Assembly (NCBI GenBank): GCA_963799455.1
Contig: CAWCXF010000001.1
Span: 1-64,000, forward strand
Direction of reading: 5' to 3'
Origin: CAWCXF01 sp963799455
GTDB lineage: Bacteria > Pseudomonadota > Alphaproteobacteria > Rhodobacterales > Rhodobacteraceae
Length of the DNA stretch: 64,000 bases
How positions within the stretch are numbered: the stretch's first letter is position 1; each line of letters opens with the position of its first letter. Of this stretch, positions 27,085-38,132 are shown in pieces. The notes under the pieces were generated by a model, which searched no databases, was not told where the DNA came from, and saw only the letters and a program-made list of their open reading frames with translations. A program made the position numbers and the translations under genes.

Positions 27085-28391
27085 CACCAGGCGCCCCCGG
27101 CCACCGCCTCGTACTCGGCGAGCGGGCGCAGCAGCGCCGGCGCCGGGATCGGCGCGGCCTCGGCTGCCTCGGCGTCTTCTCTGACCACGCGGCCGGCGGC
27201 ACCCGCGACGCCCTCGAAGTGAGCGCGGTCGGTGAAGCGCCCGCGACGGTCCGCGCTGCGGGGATGACGGGCCACCTCGATGCCCGCATGGGTGACCTGC
27301 ACAGTCTCGGCCGTGACCAGCACGCTCACTCGCTCCCCGATCAAGCGCCACGGCACCGAGTAGGCGTTCGTCTCGATCTCCACCGCGCAGTCCGCTCCCA
27401 CGCGTCGGCTCAGCTCGCGCGCGGCCAGGAACGGGCCGCGGTCGGGCAGCGGCCGCAGGGCGGCGGCCTCGTCGCGCGCGAAGCGGACCATGGGCGCCTC
27501 GCCGGTGGTGCCGTGGACGCGCTGATCGGCGATCTCGCGCGTCCACTCGGCCAGATGCGCCTCCAGGGCCGCGAAGCTCTCGAAGGTTCGCCCCGCGACC
27601 GCGTTGCCCTTCACGTAGCCCACGCCGCGCTCGTCCTTGCCCTTGGTCCGCGCCCGGTACGGCGCGCAGGCCTGGACCCGGAAGCCCCAGTGCCGCGCAA
27701 AGGCGTGGAGCTTGGGGTTGAGCACCACCTCCCGCGTCGCCGCGTCGTGGTGCAGGATCAGAGCGCGCGCATTGTCGAGCAGCACCTCCTCAGGCACGCC
27801 CCCAAAGGCTGCGAAGGCACTCTCCATGCCTTCGAACCAGTGCTCCTGGCGCTCGCCCAGGAAGGCCCGGACGTGCAGCCGGCGCGAGTGGCCCAGCGTC
27901 GCCACGAAGAACGACACCGGTCGCAGAGCGCCCTCGATCTCGACCCGCCTCTGGCCGAAGTCGATCTGCAACTGCTGGCCCGGGCGCGTCTCGAACCTCA
28001 CCGTCGCCCGCGCTTCGGCCCGTAGCGCTTGGCGCAGCGGTGCCACCGCACGCTCCACCGTGCGCAGGCTTACCTCAATGCCCCTCTCGGCCGCGAGCTC
28101 CTGGCGAACCACGTCCGCGTTGCCCGCGTGGCGGCGGAAGCGCTCGGACAGCCAGCCCCCAAGACCGTCGAGCGACGTCTTGCGTGTCGGTGCCACCGGG
28201 CGTCGCCAGCCGCCCTCGCGCAGCCACCGCCGCACCGTCGTCCGCGAGCACCCCAGCTCCGCCGCGATCCGCCGCGCCCCCCAGCCGAGCGCCTTCAGCC
28301 TCAGCATCGCCGACACGTCGTCCGGCTCCTTCATCTCGTCCCTCCGCAGACCTTCAGTCCGCAGAAGCCTCTCCGTCACTGGCATGGTCAT
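27084..28391 (-). CDS. istA: IstA-type transposase
   Basis: 435 aa. N-terminal helix-turn-helix (RIAAELGCSRTTVRRWL, near residue 50) and rve catalytic domain with D in LQIDFGQRRVEI, D in EVLLDNARALILHH and E in GKDERGVGYVKGN. The C-terminal Mu-type beta domain contains EIETNAYSVPWRLIGERV. Met codons at 28391 and 28385 are possible starts. Complete, unlike the istA at 10966-12125. Confidence 0.93.
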   Translation of the reverse strand: MTMPVTERLLRTEGLRRDEMKEPDDVSAMLRLKALGWGARRIAAELGCSRTTVRRWLREGGWRRPVAPTRKTSLDGLGGWLSERFRRHAGNADVVRQELAAERGIEVSLRTVERAVAPLRQALRAEARATVRFETRPGQQLQIDFGQRRVEIEGALRPVSFFVATLGHSRRLHVRAFLGERQEHWFEGMESAFAAFGGVPEEVLLDNARALILHHDAATREVVLNPKLHAFARHWGFRVQACAPYRARTKGKDERGVGYVKGNAVAGRTFESFAALEAHLAEWTREIADQRVHGTTGEAPMVRFARDEAAALRPLPDRGPFLAARELSRRVGADCAVEIETNAYSVPWRLIGERVSVLVTAETVQVTHAGIEVARHPRSADRRGRFTDRAHFEGVAGAAGRVVREDAEAAEAAPIPAPALLRPLAEYEAVAGGAW

Positions 28392-28468
28392 CCAGGCCCT
28401 CCCCTCAGGCTACCGAGGGGGCCAGTTCCTCATGTCGCCTCCGGACCAGTTTGCCGTGACGCCTGACA

Positions 28469-29638
28469 CCGCCGTCGGGCCGGCTGCGGGCCCCTTGTCT
28501 GCGATCTCCACCAGGGCTTGCTGGGCCGCCCGGATCTCGCCGAGCAGCCGCACCGGGTCGAGCTCGGCCTGCTGGGCGTCCAAGGCGTCCTTCAGCGCCT
28601 GCGGGACGCGCGGGTCCGCCACCAGCCGCTGATGCGGCGTCAGCGGTGGATGATAGCGCTTGCGGACGAGAGCGCCTTCTCGGTGCTTCTCGGCAAGCTT
28701 GAACGACGGCTGGAAGAAGTTCACGAACAGCCGCATGGGCCGGTAGAGGCGTGCCAGAGCTTCGGCTGCGGCGAGCCCCTCGAGCCGCCGATAGCCCACC
28801 ATCCGCCGCACGATCGCGCCGTTCTTCTGCTCGATGTGGGCCTGGTCGTTCTTGCGGTACGGCCGCGAGCGGGTGAAGACCACGCGCGCCGCCTCGCACC
28901 AGAGCTTGATCGTCTCGTTGATGAACACGGTGTCGTTGTCCGTGTCGAACCCGAGCAGAGGGAACGGCGTGATGCCGCGCATCACCGTCATGACCTCCCC
29001 GAGCAGCTGCTGCTCGCGGAACAGCAGCGGCGCGCACTCGGTCCAGCCCGACGCGATGTCGGTGAGCACCAGCGTCTGGACGAAGCTCCCGCTCGTGGAG
29101 GGCCCGCTGTGCGCCACGAGGTCGGCCTCCATGAAGCCGGGCGCGGGGTCGTCCCAGTCCGCGTAGGTCCGGATCGGCACGCTCCGCCGGATCGCCGGCG
29201 AGCTCGCCATACGCCGTCGCCCGGTCCCGCCTCGGCGCGCTGGGGCCAGAACTCGATCAATCGTGGCTGCGCTGATCGTCCCGAGCCGCGCGCGCACCTC
29301 CGTGTCGAGCGCGAGGTGCCCGTGCCGTTCCATCGCCGCGAGCAGCATCGGGATCAGCGGCTTCAGCCTCTTGCCGCAAATCCGGTCCGACGCCTCCCAC
29401 GAGCCACGATCAGCGCCTCGCGCACCGCCTCGTCGTAGAGGCGCCGCTCAGGTCGAAGCCGCGATCGGTCGGGCCGCGTCGTCGTGCGCAGCACTCGGGC
29501 CGCGTGCTTGCGATGGTAGCCCGTCACCGCCGCGAACTCGGCCAGGATGCGGCCCTTCTCCTCCCGGCTCGCTCCTCGATACCGCACCACCAGGGCACCC
29601 AGCAGTTCGTCCCGCGTCGCCATGCTCACCCGCCTCAC
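28469..29638 (-). pseudogene. N-terminal part of the split rve-type transposase, also frameshifted
   Basis: Start MATRDELLGALVVRYRGASR near 29620; HTH-like TGYHRKHAARVLR. A frame change near 29405 is followed by EASDRICGKRLKPLIPMLL. The rve domain has D in MEADLVAHSGPSTSGSF, D in LGFDTDNDTVFINETI and E in KNDQAHIEQKNGAIVRR. It ends at the IS21 boundary 28469. It is split by IS21 and frameshifted, so non-functional as it stands. Confidence 0.82.
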
Positions 29639-29731
29639 CTCCGCCTCTGCAGACGCTCCCCTCGGGAGCAGTCCTACTGAGGCAACGGCACATGCTTCAG
29701 GAGCAGTTCAGGCGAGGCAATGCGCCGGTCA

Positions 29732-30137
29732 GAGTGGTTGTCGCTGAACACTCGTCTCCGAACCCCGGAGCGAAGAGCGCGAAGAGGCGCGGCGGCCCCA
29801 TGGTCTCGAACATCGGCGCGAACCCGGACATCGCGGTGAGTTCGGCCCCCATTGCCTCCCAGCTCACCGCATCGGGCCAGACGATGAGATCGCCGTGGGT
29901 CTCGGGGTTCTCGTCGCCGCGCAGCCGATAGGACGCGGTCGGCGCGGCCCGCGCCGCGAAGAGGCCATGCAGGTCGTCCTGCGCCGGGCCGAAGGCCGCT
30001 GCGTCGATCGCGTCGTAGAGGGCGACCTCAACGAACGGGCCGCCTCCAACGCGGTCGCGACGTCCCGGGATGCACCCTGCGCCCGGCACCTTCGCCCAAC
30101 TGTCGCGCTTCGATATAGAACCTACCCGCACCGCCAA
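29732..30137 (-). pseudogene. Hypothetical protein, C-terminus cut by the transposon
   Basis: Readable core FVEVALYDAIDAAAFGPAQD, then SYRLRGDENPETHGDLIVWP, then FAPMFETMGPPRLFALFAPG. It looks like a compact soluble domain, but I recognise no family. The frame runs into the terminal repeat of the rve-type transposon at 29731, so the natural C-terminus is probably missing. The start is uncertain: 30137 or a downstream GTG. Confidence 0.45.
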
Positions 30138-30185
30138 TCCGACGAGTCGAGGCGGAGTTATGTTGGGCTGCTCCGTCAGGCCCCG

Positions 30186-30668
30186 TCAGGGCTCGAACAG
30201 CCGTTGGTCCCAGCGCACGGGGGTCTCCAGCCCCGAGCGGATGGCGGCCGCGTCCGGATGGGCGGGGTTGATCAGCACGTTGCGCTCCACGCGTGCGACC
30301 ACCGAGGGCACGAGCAGGATCGCCGATCGCGCCTCCTCGATCCACGCCGAGCCGAAGCGCCGCGCGCTTGCGCCTCCACGCTCGTACCAGCCGGGCACCG
30401 TGGCCTCGGCGACGACCTCGTAGCTCACGCCCGCGGGGATCGCGATCTCCACGAAGTGCTGGCGGGGCGGCAGCTCGCCCAGGCGTACGAGCTTCTCCAG
30501 CAGCGCGGTCGAGTAGCGCTCTGCGGCGTAGATCACCACCTGCCCCGGCGCTGACCATCGCCCGCCCGTGCGTCGCGCGCCCTCGGGGCTGTAGACGGGG
30601 TATGCTCCCTCGGCGTCGCCGATCCGGTAGGCTGTCAGGGGCTCGGGGAGGACGCGGTGCCGGGCCAC
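30186..30668 (-). CDS. RES-domain toxin
   Basis: 160 aa from a GTG start. The RES pattern is seen: TAYRIGD (conserved Arg), GGRWSAPGQVVIYAAERYST with Ala-Glu-Ser spacing, ALLEKLVRL, HFVEIAIPAGVSYEVV, and a C-terminal NPAHPDA...WDQRLFEP. RES toxins of the Xre-RES (ParST/MbcTA) modules degrade or consume NAD+ or ADP-ribosylate targets. The gene is 25 bp downstream of its antitoxin gene. It is the usual antitoxin-toxin order for this type. Confidence 0.9.
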   Translation of the reverse strand: MARHRVLPEPLTAYRIGDAEGAYPVYSPEGARRTGGRWSAPGQVVIYAAERYSTALLEKLVRLGELPPRQHFVEIAIPAGVSYEVVAEATVPGWYERGGASARRFGSAWIEEARSAILLVPSVVARVERNVLINPAHPDAAAIRSGLETPVRWDQRLFEP

Positions 30669-30693
30669 GGCGGGCTCGTTTGTCGCCCACCGC

Positions 30694-31164
30694 TCAAACC
30701 GCTACCCCCGCCTCGGCTTCCTCCAGGATGCGGATCACGGCGTCGGCCCCAGCCGCGGAGGAACGCGCGACCTCGAAGGGCGTGCGGCCCTCGAGGAGCG
30801 GATGTGGCCGCGCGAGGAAGCGCCGCACCATCTCCTCGTCGCCGCCGAAGGCGCGCGCCGCGCGGTCGAGCACGCGGCCCAGCTGGTAGAGCCGCTCGCT
30901 GGGCTCGCGCGACAGCGCCCGACCCGCGCGGGCGCGCCTCAGCGTGGGCTCGGAGACGATGGCGTGGATCGCCCCGCGTCCCAGGGGCGCCACGAGAGCG
31001 CCCAAGGCCTCCGCCGCGGCCAGGCCGAGGCCCTCGCCCACGCGACGCGCGAGCGTCAGCTCGTCCACCCGCTCGGCGTCGGGCATGCCCAGGAGCGCGG
31101 CGAGGCGTGCGGGCTCGGACCGGGCGCGGCCGGGCGGGGTGCGGTAGGCGGCCAGGTCGGTCAT
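30694..31164 (-). CDS. Xre/MbcA/ParS-type antitoxin (DUF2384 toxin-binding domain)
   Basis: 156 aa. An N-terminal helical region with an Xre-like HTH (LTLARRVGEGLGLAAAEALG, AIVSEPTLRRAR) is followed by the toxin-binding domain LSREPSERLYQLGRVLDRA, FGGDEEMVRRFLARPHPLLE and GRTPFEVARSSAAGADAVIR. This domain order is diagnostic for antitoxins of RES toxins. Met at 31164 is preferred over 31191, since the family starts close to this point. Confidence 0.9.
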   Translation of the reverse strand: MTDLAAYRTPPGRARSEPARLAALLGMPDAERVDELTLARRVGEGLGLAAAEALGALVAPLGRGAIHAIVSEPTLRRARAGRALSREPSERLYQLGRVLDRAARAFGGDEEMVRRFLARPHPLLEGRTPFEVARSSAAGADAVIRILEEAEAGVAV

Positions 31165-31260
31165 GGATGATCCCCACAGTGCTCTCGTCACACGACGAAC
31201 GTAGGGCGTCAGACGACGAGAGGCAACGGAGGGCCAGCCGCCTTTCGCCGTGGAGCACGG

Positions 31261-31445
31261 TCAGGAGCCGTCGCCCCTGTAGTAGGCCGTCTCGAAGTCC
31301 TGGAAGCCCTGCAGGACCTGCGTGTCGACGAACGGCAGGACCTGGCTCATGTAGACGCCGCCGACGTCGTTGACGGGGTCGATCCAGAAGAACGTGTTGT
31401 AGAGGCTGGCCCAAGCGAGGCTGCCGGCAGGACGGCCCGTCGGCG
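31261..31445 (-). pseudogene. 3' fragment of a beta-lactamase-family serine hydrolase gene
   Basis: About 50 codons ending at 31261: ASLYNTFFWIDPVNDVGGVY, then MSQVLPFVDTQVLQGFQDFE. The YNTFFWIDP...G...SQVLPF pattern is the C-terminal end of class-C beta-lactamase/EstB-type hydrolases. The rest is missing: the frame meets the long inverted repeat at 31446. Confidence 0.75.
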
Positions 31446-31626
31446 GAGCTCTCACGTTAACCGAGCGAGGGCGAAAGGCGCCTGGAGCCGCGAGGTTCAC
31501 CCGGCGAGGCCGGCGGCGTTACGCCAGACGTCGAAGGCTTCGAGGCGGTGGGTAGCGGGTGGCCTCGCCGGGTGAACCTCGCGGCTCCAGGCGCCTTTCG
31601 CCCTCGCTCGGTTAACGTGAGAGCTC
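31446..31626. repeat. Perfect 66-bp inverted repeat with 49-bp spacer
   Basis: Left arm 31446-31511 starts GAGCTCTCACGTTAACCGAG; right arm 31561-31626 is its exact reverse complement, ending CTCGGTTAACGTGAGAGCTC. The arms show no mismatch. On one side lies the hydrolase 3' fragment (minus strand), on the other a nagB 3' fragment (plus strand). It could extrude a cruciform. It may be a rearrangement scar or an assembly/amplification fold-back. Confidence 0.95.
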
Positions 31627-31953
31627 CCGCTCACCCCCACCACGCGGGCGCAGAACGCCGCGATGTTCGGGGCCGACCCCGAGCGGGTGCCCGCGCGCGC
31701 GCTCACCATGGGGGTGGGCACGATCCTGGAGGCGCGCGAGCTGATCCTGCTCGCCACCGGTCCGCGCAAGGCGAGAATCGTCGCGCGCGCCGTCGAAGGG
31801 CCGATCACCGCCATGGTCAGCGCCTCGGCGATCCAGATCCATCCCAACTGCAAGGTGGTCGTGGACGAGGCCGCCGCCGCGTGCCTGGAGGGCCGCGCCT
31901 ACTACGACTTCGCCTTCGAGAACGAGCCCGACTGGGCCGAGCACCGGGACTGA
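31627..31953 (+). pseudogene. nagB: 3' fragment of glucosamine-6-phosphate deaminase gene
   Basis: About 108 codons: LTPTTRAQNAAMFGADPERV, ALTMGVGTILEARELILLAT, GPRKARIVARAVEGPITAMV, SASAIQIHPNCKVVVDEAAA. This is the C-terminal third of NagB, including the ALTMG(V/I)GT motif. The N-terminal catalytic part is missing; the frame starts at the edge of the inverted repeat. The stop at 31953 is natural. Confidence 0.85.
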
Positions 31954-32208
31954 TGCCAGCGGGCGCGCGGCCGACCCCGCGCAGGCCGGGCGACGACCGC
32001 CCCGACACGCGGCGCGACCTGCCCGCGGACCCGGGGGCGGGACGCGGCCGGGGAGGCTGGGGGCGTCGCAGCCCTCGGGCTCGACGCGCCGACGCGGGAG
32101 GGGCGCGGGCCGCGATCCGCTTCCTCATCGACCGGCTGTTTTCCACGGCTCCGAGACCGGGGCGCCGGGGTGGAGCGCGCGCCGGAGGCAGGCGCCGATC
32201 GCCTCGCC

Positions 32209-33827
<1,619 letters not shown>

Positions 33828-33831
<4 letters not shown>

Positions 33832-34685
33832 GCCCGGCCCTGGCGGTCGAGATGGGGGTTGAGCGCGTCGCTCAGGCCCTCGCCGATGAGGTTGAGCGCG
33901 AGCACCGTCAGCACGATCGCCACGCCGGGGAAGACGCTGAGCCACCAGGCCGAGCGGATCACGGTGCGCGCGGCCCCGATCATGTAGCCCCAGGACATGA
34001 TGTTGGGGTCGCCCAGGCCGAGGAAGGCGAGCGAGCTTTCCAGCAGGATCGCGGTCGCCACCATCAGCGAGGCCATGACGATGATCGGAGACATCGCGTT
34101 GGGCAGGATCTGGCCCAGGAGGATGCGCCCGCCCGAGAGCCCCGCGAGATGGGCCGCGTCCACGAACTCGCGCCGCGAGAGCGTCATGACCTCGGCGCGC
34201 ACCAGCCGCGCGACGGGGGGCCAGGAGACGATGGCGATCGCGAGCGTGATCGAGGTCAGCGTGGGCTCGAGGATCGCCACCAGCACGATCGCGAGCGCGA
34301 AGCTCGGGATGGTCTGGAAGAACTCGGTGAAGCGCATCGCCGCCTCGTCCACCCAGCCGCCGCGATAGCCCGCGACGGCCCCGAGCGGCACGCCGATCAG
34401 CAGCGCCACGGCGGTGGAGACGAGCCCCACCAGCAGCGACACGCGCGCGCCGTGCGCGAGGCCCGCGGCCACGTCGCGCCCCAGCGTGTCGGTGCCGAGC
34501 GGCAGCGCGCCCTGCTCGAAGGGGGCGAGGAACGGGCGCTGGACCATGCGCCAGGGGCCGTCGGGATAGATCAGGGGGGCGACGGCGGCGAGGACCGCCA
34601 CGCAGGCGAGGATCGCCACCCCCAGCACCGCGCCGCGGTTGCGCGCGAAGCGCGACCAGAAGCCCCTCACCGCGCGCGCCTCCAT
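33828..34685 (-). CDS. ABC transporter permease, DppC type
   Basis: 285 aa. A first membrane helix near residues 18-40 (AVLGVAILACVAVLAAVAPL) is followed by LPLGTDTLGRDVAAGLAHGA, GYRGGWVDEAAMRFTEFFQT, EAA loop AHLAGLSGGRILLGQILPNA, and the C-terminus GEGLSDALNPHLDRQGRA. It has the DppC/OppC layout, and the partner permease is 24 bp upstream. Confidence 0.9.
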
Positions 34686-34709
34686 CGCCCCGTCCTCACC
34701 GCGCCGTCC

Positions 34710-35687
34710 TCACCGGGCCGCGCCGATGCGCGGGTCGATCACGCGGTAGGCGAGGTCGGTGAGCAGGTTGAAGAGGATCACCATCGCGGCCGAGACCAGG
34801 AACACGCCCAGCAGCGTGTTGTAGTCGCGCGCGGCCAGGCTCTCGAACATCAGCCGCCCGATGCCGGGCCAGGCGAACACGGTCTCGGTCAGCACCGCGC
34901 CGCCGACGAGCTGGCCGGCCTGGAGGCCCGCCAGCGTCACCACCGGCAACAGCGCGTTGCGCAGGACGTGGCGGCGGCGGATCACGCGCTCCGAGAGGCC
35001 CTTGGCGCGCGCGGTCTTGACGAAGTCCATCTGCGCCACCTCGAGCATCGAGGCGCGCGTCATGCGCATGTAGACCGCCATGAAGAAGAGCCCCAGCGTC
35101 AGCGCGGGCAGGATCAGGTGGCGGCCCACGTCGAGCGCGCGCGCGAGGCCAGTGTATCCCGCCCCCACCGTCTCGAAGCCGAAGCCCGGCAGCCAGTCGA
35201 GCCGGACCGAGAACACCAGCACCGCCATCAGCGCCGCCCAGTAGAGGGGTGTGGCGTAGAAGAGGAGCGCCATCCCGGTGATGAGGCTGTCGGCGGCGCG
35301 GCCCACGCGGGCGGCGGCCGCGACGCCCAAGCCGATGCCGAAGCCGAGCGAGACGCCGAAGGCGGTGAGCGTCAGCAGGAGGGTCGCGGGCAGGCGCTCG
35401 GCGATCAGCTCGATCACCGGCGCGCCCTGGCGGTAGGAGTAGCCGAGGTCGAGGCGCGCGACGTTGGAGACGTAGGTCCAGAGCTGCGCCGGGAGCGGCC
35501 GGTCGAGCCCGAAGCGCTCGCGGAGCTGGGCGATGAACCGCTCGTCGGCCGCGCCCGCCTCGCCCGCCATCACCAGCGCCGGGTCGCCGGGCGCGGCGCG
35601 GATCAGCAGGAAGTTGAGCACCGCGATCGCGAGCAGCGTGACGAGCGCCTTGAGGAGGCGCCCGGCGACGATCCTGGCCACGGCCAC
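34710..35687 (-). CDS. ABC transporter permease, DppB type
   Basis: 325 aa. N-terminal helix LLKALVTLLAIAVLNFLLIR, then GDPALVMAGEAGA, LDLGYSYRQGAPV, EAA loop ARAKGLSERVIRRRHVLRNA, and C-terminal YRVIDPRIGAAR. It is a typical DppB-type channel half. It follows the binding-protein gene by 21 bp. Confidence 0.9.
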   Translation of the reverse strand: MAVARIVAGRLLKALVTLLAIAVLNFLLIRAAPGDPALVMAGEAGAADERFIAQLRERFGLDRPLPAQLWTYVSNVARLDLGYSYRQGAPVIELIAERLPATLLLTLTAFGVSLGFGIGLGVAAAARVGRAADSLITGMALLFYATPLYWAALMAVLVFSVRLDWLPGFGFETVGAGYTGLARALDVGRHLILPALTLGLFFMAVYMRMTRASMLEVAQMDFVKTARAKGLSERVIRRRHVLRNALLPVVTLAGLQAGQLVGGAVLTETVFAWPGIGRLMFESLAARDYNTLLGVFLVSAAMVILFNLLTDLAYRVIDPRIGAAR

Positions 35688-35708
35688 GGCTGCGAGCCGA
35701 TCAGGCCG

Positions 35709-37289
35709 TCACTGCTCGATCCAGGCGTCGCGCAGCCCGTCGTTGACGCCGATCGCGGTGGTCACGAGGTCCTTGACCTCGCAGCGGTAGAGCGTCGGGA
35801 ACTCGATCTCCAAGAGCCACGCCACCGGCACGTCCTCGACGACCTCGCGCTGGATCTCGTCGTAGGCCGCCTGTCGCGCCTCCTCGCCCACGGCCGTCGC
35901 GGCGGCCTCCCACCGGGCGTCGAGATCGGGGTTCTCGTAGCCCGCGACGTTGTTCCAGGGGCTTCCCTTCTCGATGTTGGAGGCGAGGTAGGTGCGCGCC
36001 ACGCCGAGCGCGGGGTCGCCGTACTGGTAGAGGTAGGTGAAGGCGATGTCGTAGTCCCAGTCGCTCACCTTCTGGTTCCAGCCCGCCACGTCCGCGGCCT
36101 CGATCTCGACCGTGACGCCGACCTCCTCGAGGTTCTGCTTCACGGCCTCGGCCCAGCGCTGCCAGGTCTCGCCGTAGGGCAGCGGCAGGAGCCGCACCGG
36201 CTCGCCGCCGTAGCCCATCTCGGAGAGCAGCTCGCGCGCGCGGTCGGGGTCGTAGGGGTATTGCGGCACGTCGGCGGAGTAGAAGTTGGTCTTGGAGGAC
36301 ACCGGCCCGGTGGCCACGGTGCCGAAGCCGTTCCACACCACGTCGCGCACGAACTCGCGGTCGAGCGCGAACATCACCGCCCGGCGGAAGCGCGGGTCGG
36401 CGGTCGGCCCCTCGCGGTTGTTGAGCCAGAGCCAGGCGTGGGGCGCGAAGAACTCCCAGCCCGCGCCGGTCGAGCACACGTCGTCCATGCCCATCAGCCG
36501 CTCGACGTCCCAGTTCTCGACCGAGCCGCCCGGCAGCACGTCCACCTCGCCGGTCTCGAACGCGACCGCGCGCGAGGCCGCGTCGGGGATCACGCGGTAG
36601 TAGACCTCGTCGAGGTAGGGCCGCCCCTCGACGTAGTAGTCCTCGTTCTTGACGAGGTGGATGAAGGAGCCCTTCTCCCAGGATTCGAACGCGAACGGCC
36701 CGGTGCCGATCGGCGTGTCGTTCATCGGGTTGGCGGCGTAGTCGGTGCCCTCGTAGATGTGGCGGGGCACGATCGGCATGGTGCCGGCCTCGAAGGCGTT
36801 GAGGAACGGCCCGAAGGGCTCGCGCAGCTTGAAGACGACGGTGTCGTCGTCCGGCGCCGTGATGCTCTCGACGTAGTCGAGGATGACGCGCAGCCGCGGA
36901 TGGGTCTCGCGCAGGAACACGTCCGCGGAGAACACCACGTCGTCCGCCGTGAAGGGCTCGCCGTCGTGCCACACCACGTCGTCCTGGAGGTCGAAGGTGT
37001 AGGTCAGCCCGTCCTCGGACACCTCCCAACTCTCCGCGAGCGAGGGCTGCGGGTTCAGCTCGGCGTCGTAGCGCAGCAGGCTCTCGTAGATGTCGCCCGC
37101 GACGAGCTGCGTGGGGCCGTTCTGCACCAGCCCCATCATCAGGCTCGGCGGCTCGGGCTGGACCACGACGTCGAGCCGCCCGCCCGGCTGCTGCGCCCAG
37201 GCGGCGCCCGAACCGGCAGCCGTGGCGGCGAGCGCGGTCGCGGCCATGAGCGTCAGGACGAGCGGTCTCGGTGCGGTGAGCGGGGTCAT
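35709..37289 (-). CDS. ABC transporter substrate-binding protein, family 5 (SBP_bac_5)
   Basis: 526 aa. The start at 37289 is supported by GAGGAG upstream and by a good Sec signal (LVLTLMAATALAATAAGSGA, cleavage after AWA). Mature protein: LAESWEVSEDGLTYTFDLQD, WHDGEPFTADDVVFSADVFL, GTGPFAFESWEKGSFIHLVK, all typical of peptide/opine/nickel binding proteins. There is no lipobox Cys, so it is soluble in the periplasm. First gene of a four-gene operon (binding protein, two permeases, fused ATPase). Ligand unknown; the family spans peptides, opines, sugars and metals. Confidence 0.92.
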   Translation of the reverse strand: MTPLTAPRPLVLTLMAATALAATAAGSGAAWAQQPGGRLDVVVQPEPPSLMMGLVQNGPTQLVAGDIYESLLRYDAELNPQPSLAESWEVSEDGLTYTFDLQDDVVWHDGEPFTADDVVFSADVFLRETHPRLRVILDYVESITAPDDDTVVFKLREPFGPFLNAFEAGTMPIVPRHIYEGTDYAANPMNDTPIGTGPFAFESWEKGSFIHLVKNEDYYVEGRPYLDEVYYRVIPDAASRAVAFETGEVDVLPGGSVENWDVERLMGMDDVCSTGAGWEFFAPHAWLWLNNREGPTADPRFRRAVMFALDREFVRDVVWNGFGTVATGPVSSKTNFYSADVPQYPYDPDRARELLSEMGYGGEPVRLLPLPYGETWQRWAEAVKQNLEEVGVTVEIEAADVAGWNQKVSDWDYDIAFTYLYQYGDPALGVARTYLASNIEKGSPWNNVAGYENPDLDARWEAAATAVGEEARQAAYDEIQREVVEDVPVAWLLEIEFPTLYRCEVKDLVTTAIGVNDGLRDAWIEQ

Positions 37290-38132
37290 GCGGGGCTCCT
37301 CGTCATCTCGAAAGGGTCTCAGGCTCGCAGGTGCCGCGACCCGCGCCCTCGGCGGGAGGGGCGGCGCCGGCCTCGCAAGGCGGCCCGGGCCGGGGTTGGG
37401 GCGGGGGGGCTCGGCCGGATCGACGTCGTCTCCCATCGAGGCCCCCTCGCGCTCCGATCATGGTTCGCGCGGGCCGGCGGCGAGTCAAGGCGAACCGCCC
37501 CCGTCCGGGCCGACGCGCCCGGCATGGGGGCTTCGCCCGCCCGGACAGTCATCGGCACGCCGCGATCCGCAGGCGGCCGCCGGCCCGTGCGCTCGGCGGG
37601 CGGAATCGTCCGACCGCCGGCCGCGCACCCCCGCACGGATCCTCTCGGCGACGGGCCGCCCTGAGGCAGAGGCCAGCTTGCCTTCGCGTCAGACGGCACG
37701 ACTTGCAGGGCGGTCTGACGGACATGCGGATCTGTGCGGCGGCGCCTCCGATCGTCCGGGGCCGCGGCCGGGTCGGTGTGACGCGTGAGTGGCGGGGCTC
37801 GGGATGGTGGCGTCGTCGGATCCAGGGGCGTGGCCGATGGGTCAGGACACGGCCGCGCTCGGCGTCCTCGCCCCCTCCGGCGACCGCGGGCGCTCGAAGC
37901 GCGACGAACGCCGCGGCAAGCGGGCGCTCGACCTGCTGATGGCGGGCTCGATGCTCCGTGCGGGCGCGCCCCCGGCCCCGGCCAGCAGGACCACCCGGAT
38001 CAGGGCGGCCAGCCCCGCCGAGGCGCACGTCCTCACGCCAGGGGCCTGCACGCCAGGGCGCGTGGTCCGGCCTCCGGCCCCCGCGCCGTCGTCCGGTGGG
38101 CGGATCCCCCCCCGAGGCGCCCTCGGTCGCGC
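37290..38132. other. Intergenic region, no supported gene
   Basis: 843 bp between divergently placed ends of two minus-strand units. It must hold the promoter of the ABC operon near 37290-37400. Open frames here are GC-composition shadows; I see no domain, repeat or clear terminator. Confidence 0.6.

Larger units (their letters stand above)
26231..28468 (-). mobile_element. IS21-family element, intact genes (2238 bp)
   Basis: Ends are TATCAAGCGACATTCGGAAC at 26231 and TGTCAGGCGTCACGGCAAAC on the opposite strand at 28468. Each is followed by a second repeat ending ...GGAACTGGCCC or ...GGATCTGGCCC. It is flanked by the 5-bp duplication CCGCC (26226-26230 and 28469-28473). IstA and IstB genes are complete and overlap. 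It is unrelated in end sequence to the IS21 element at 10775-13427. Confidence 0.9.
25815..29731 (-). mobile_element. rve-type transposon, split by an IS21-family insertion
   Basis: Both ends share an imperfect inverted repeat: TGTCCGGCGTGTTGCCTC at 25815 and TGACCGGCGCATTGCCTC on the opposite strand at 29731. A second matching block follows inside each end (TTGCCTCATCAAAGATGTTC versus TTGCCTCAGTAGGACTGCTC). It carries one transposase gene (29638-28469 plus 26230-25951) interrupted by the IS21-family element at 26231-28468. No clear target duplication is seen outside the ends. It truncates the hypothetical gene at 29732-30137. Confidence 0.78.

Noticed and set aside
33852..37664. A 1270-codon plus-strand open frame, rich in His, Arg, Glu and Asp
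   Set aside because: It is the antisense of a clear ABC operon (permeases and binding protein); the skewed His/Asp/Arg composition is typical of antisense frames in GC-rich DNA.
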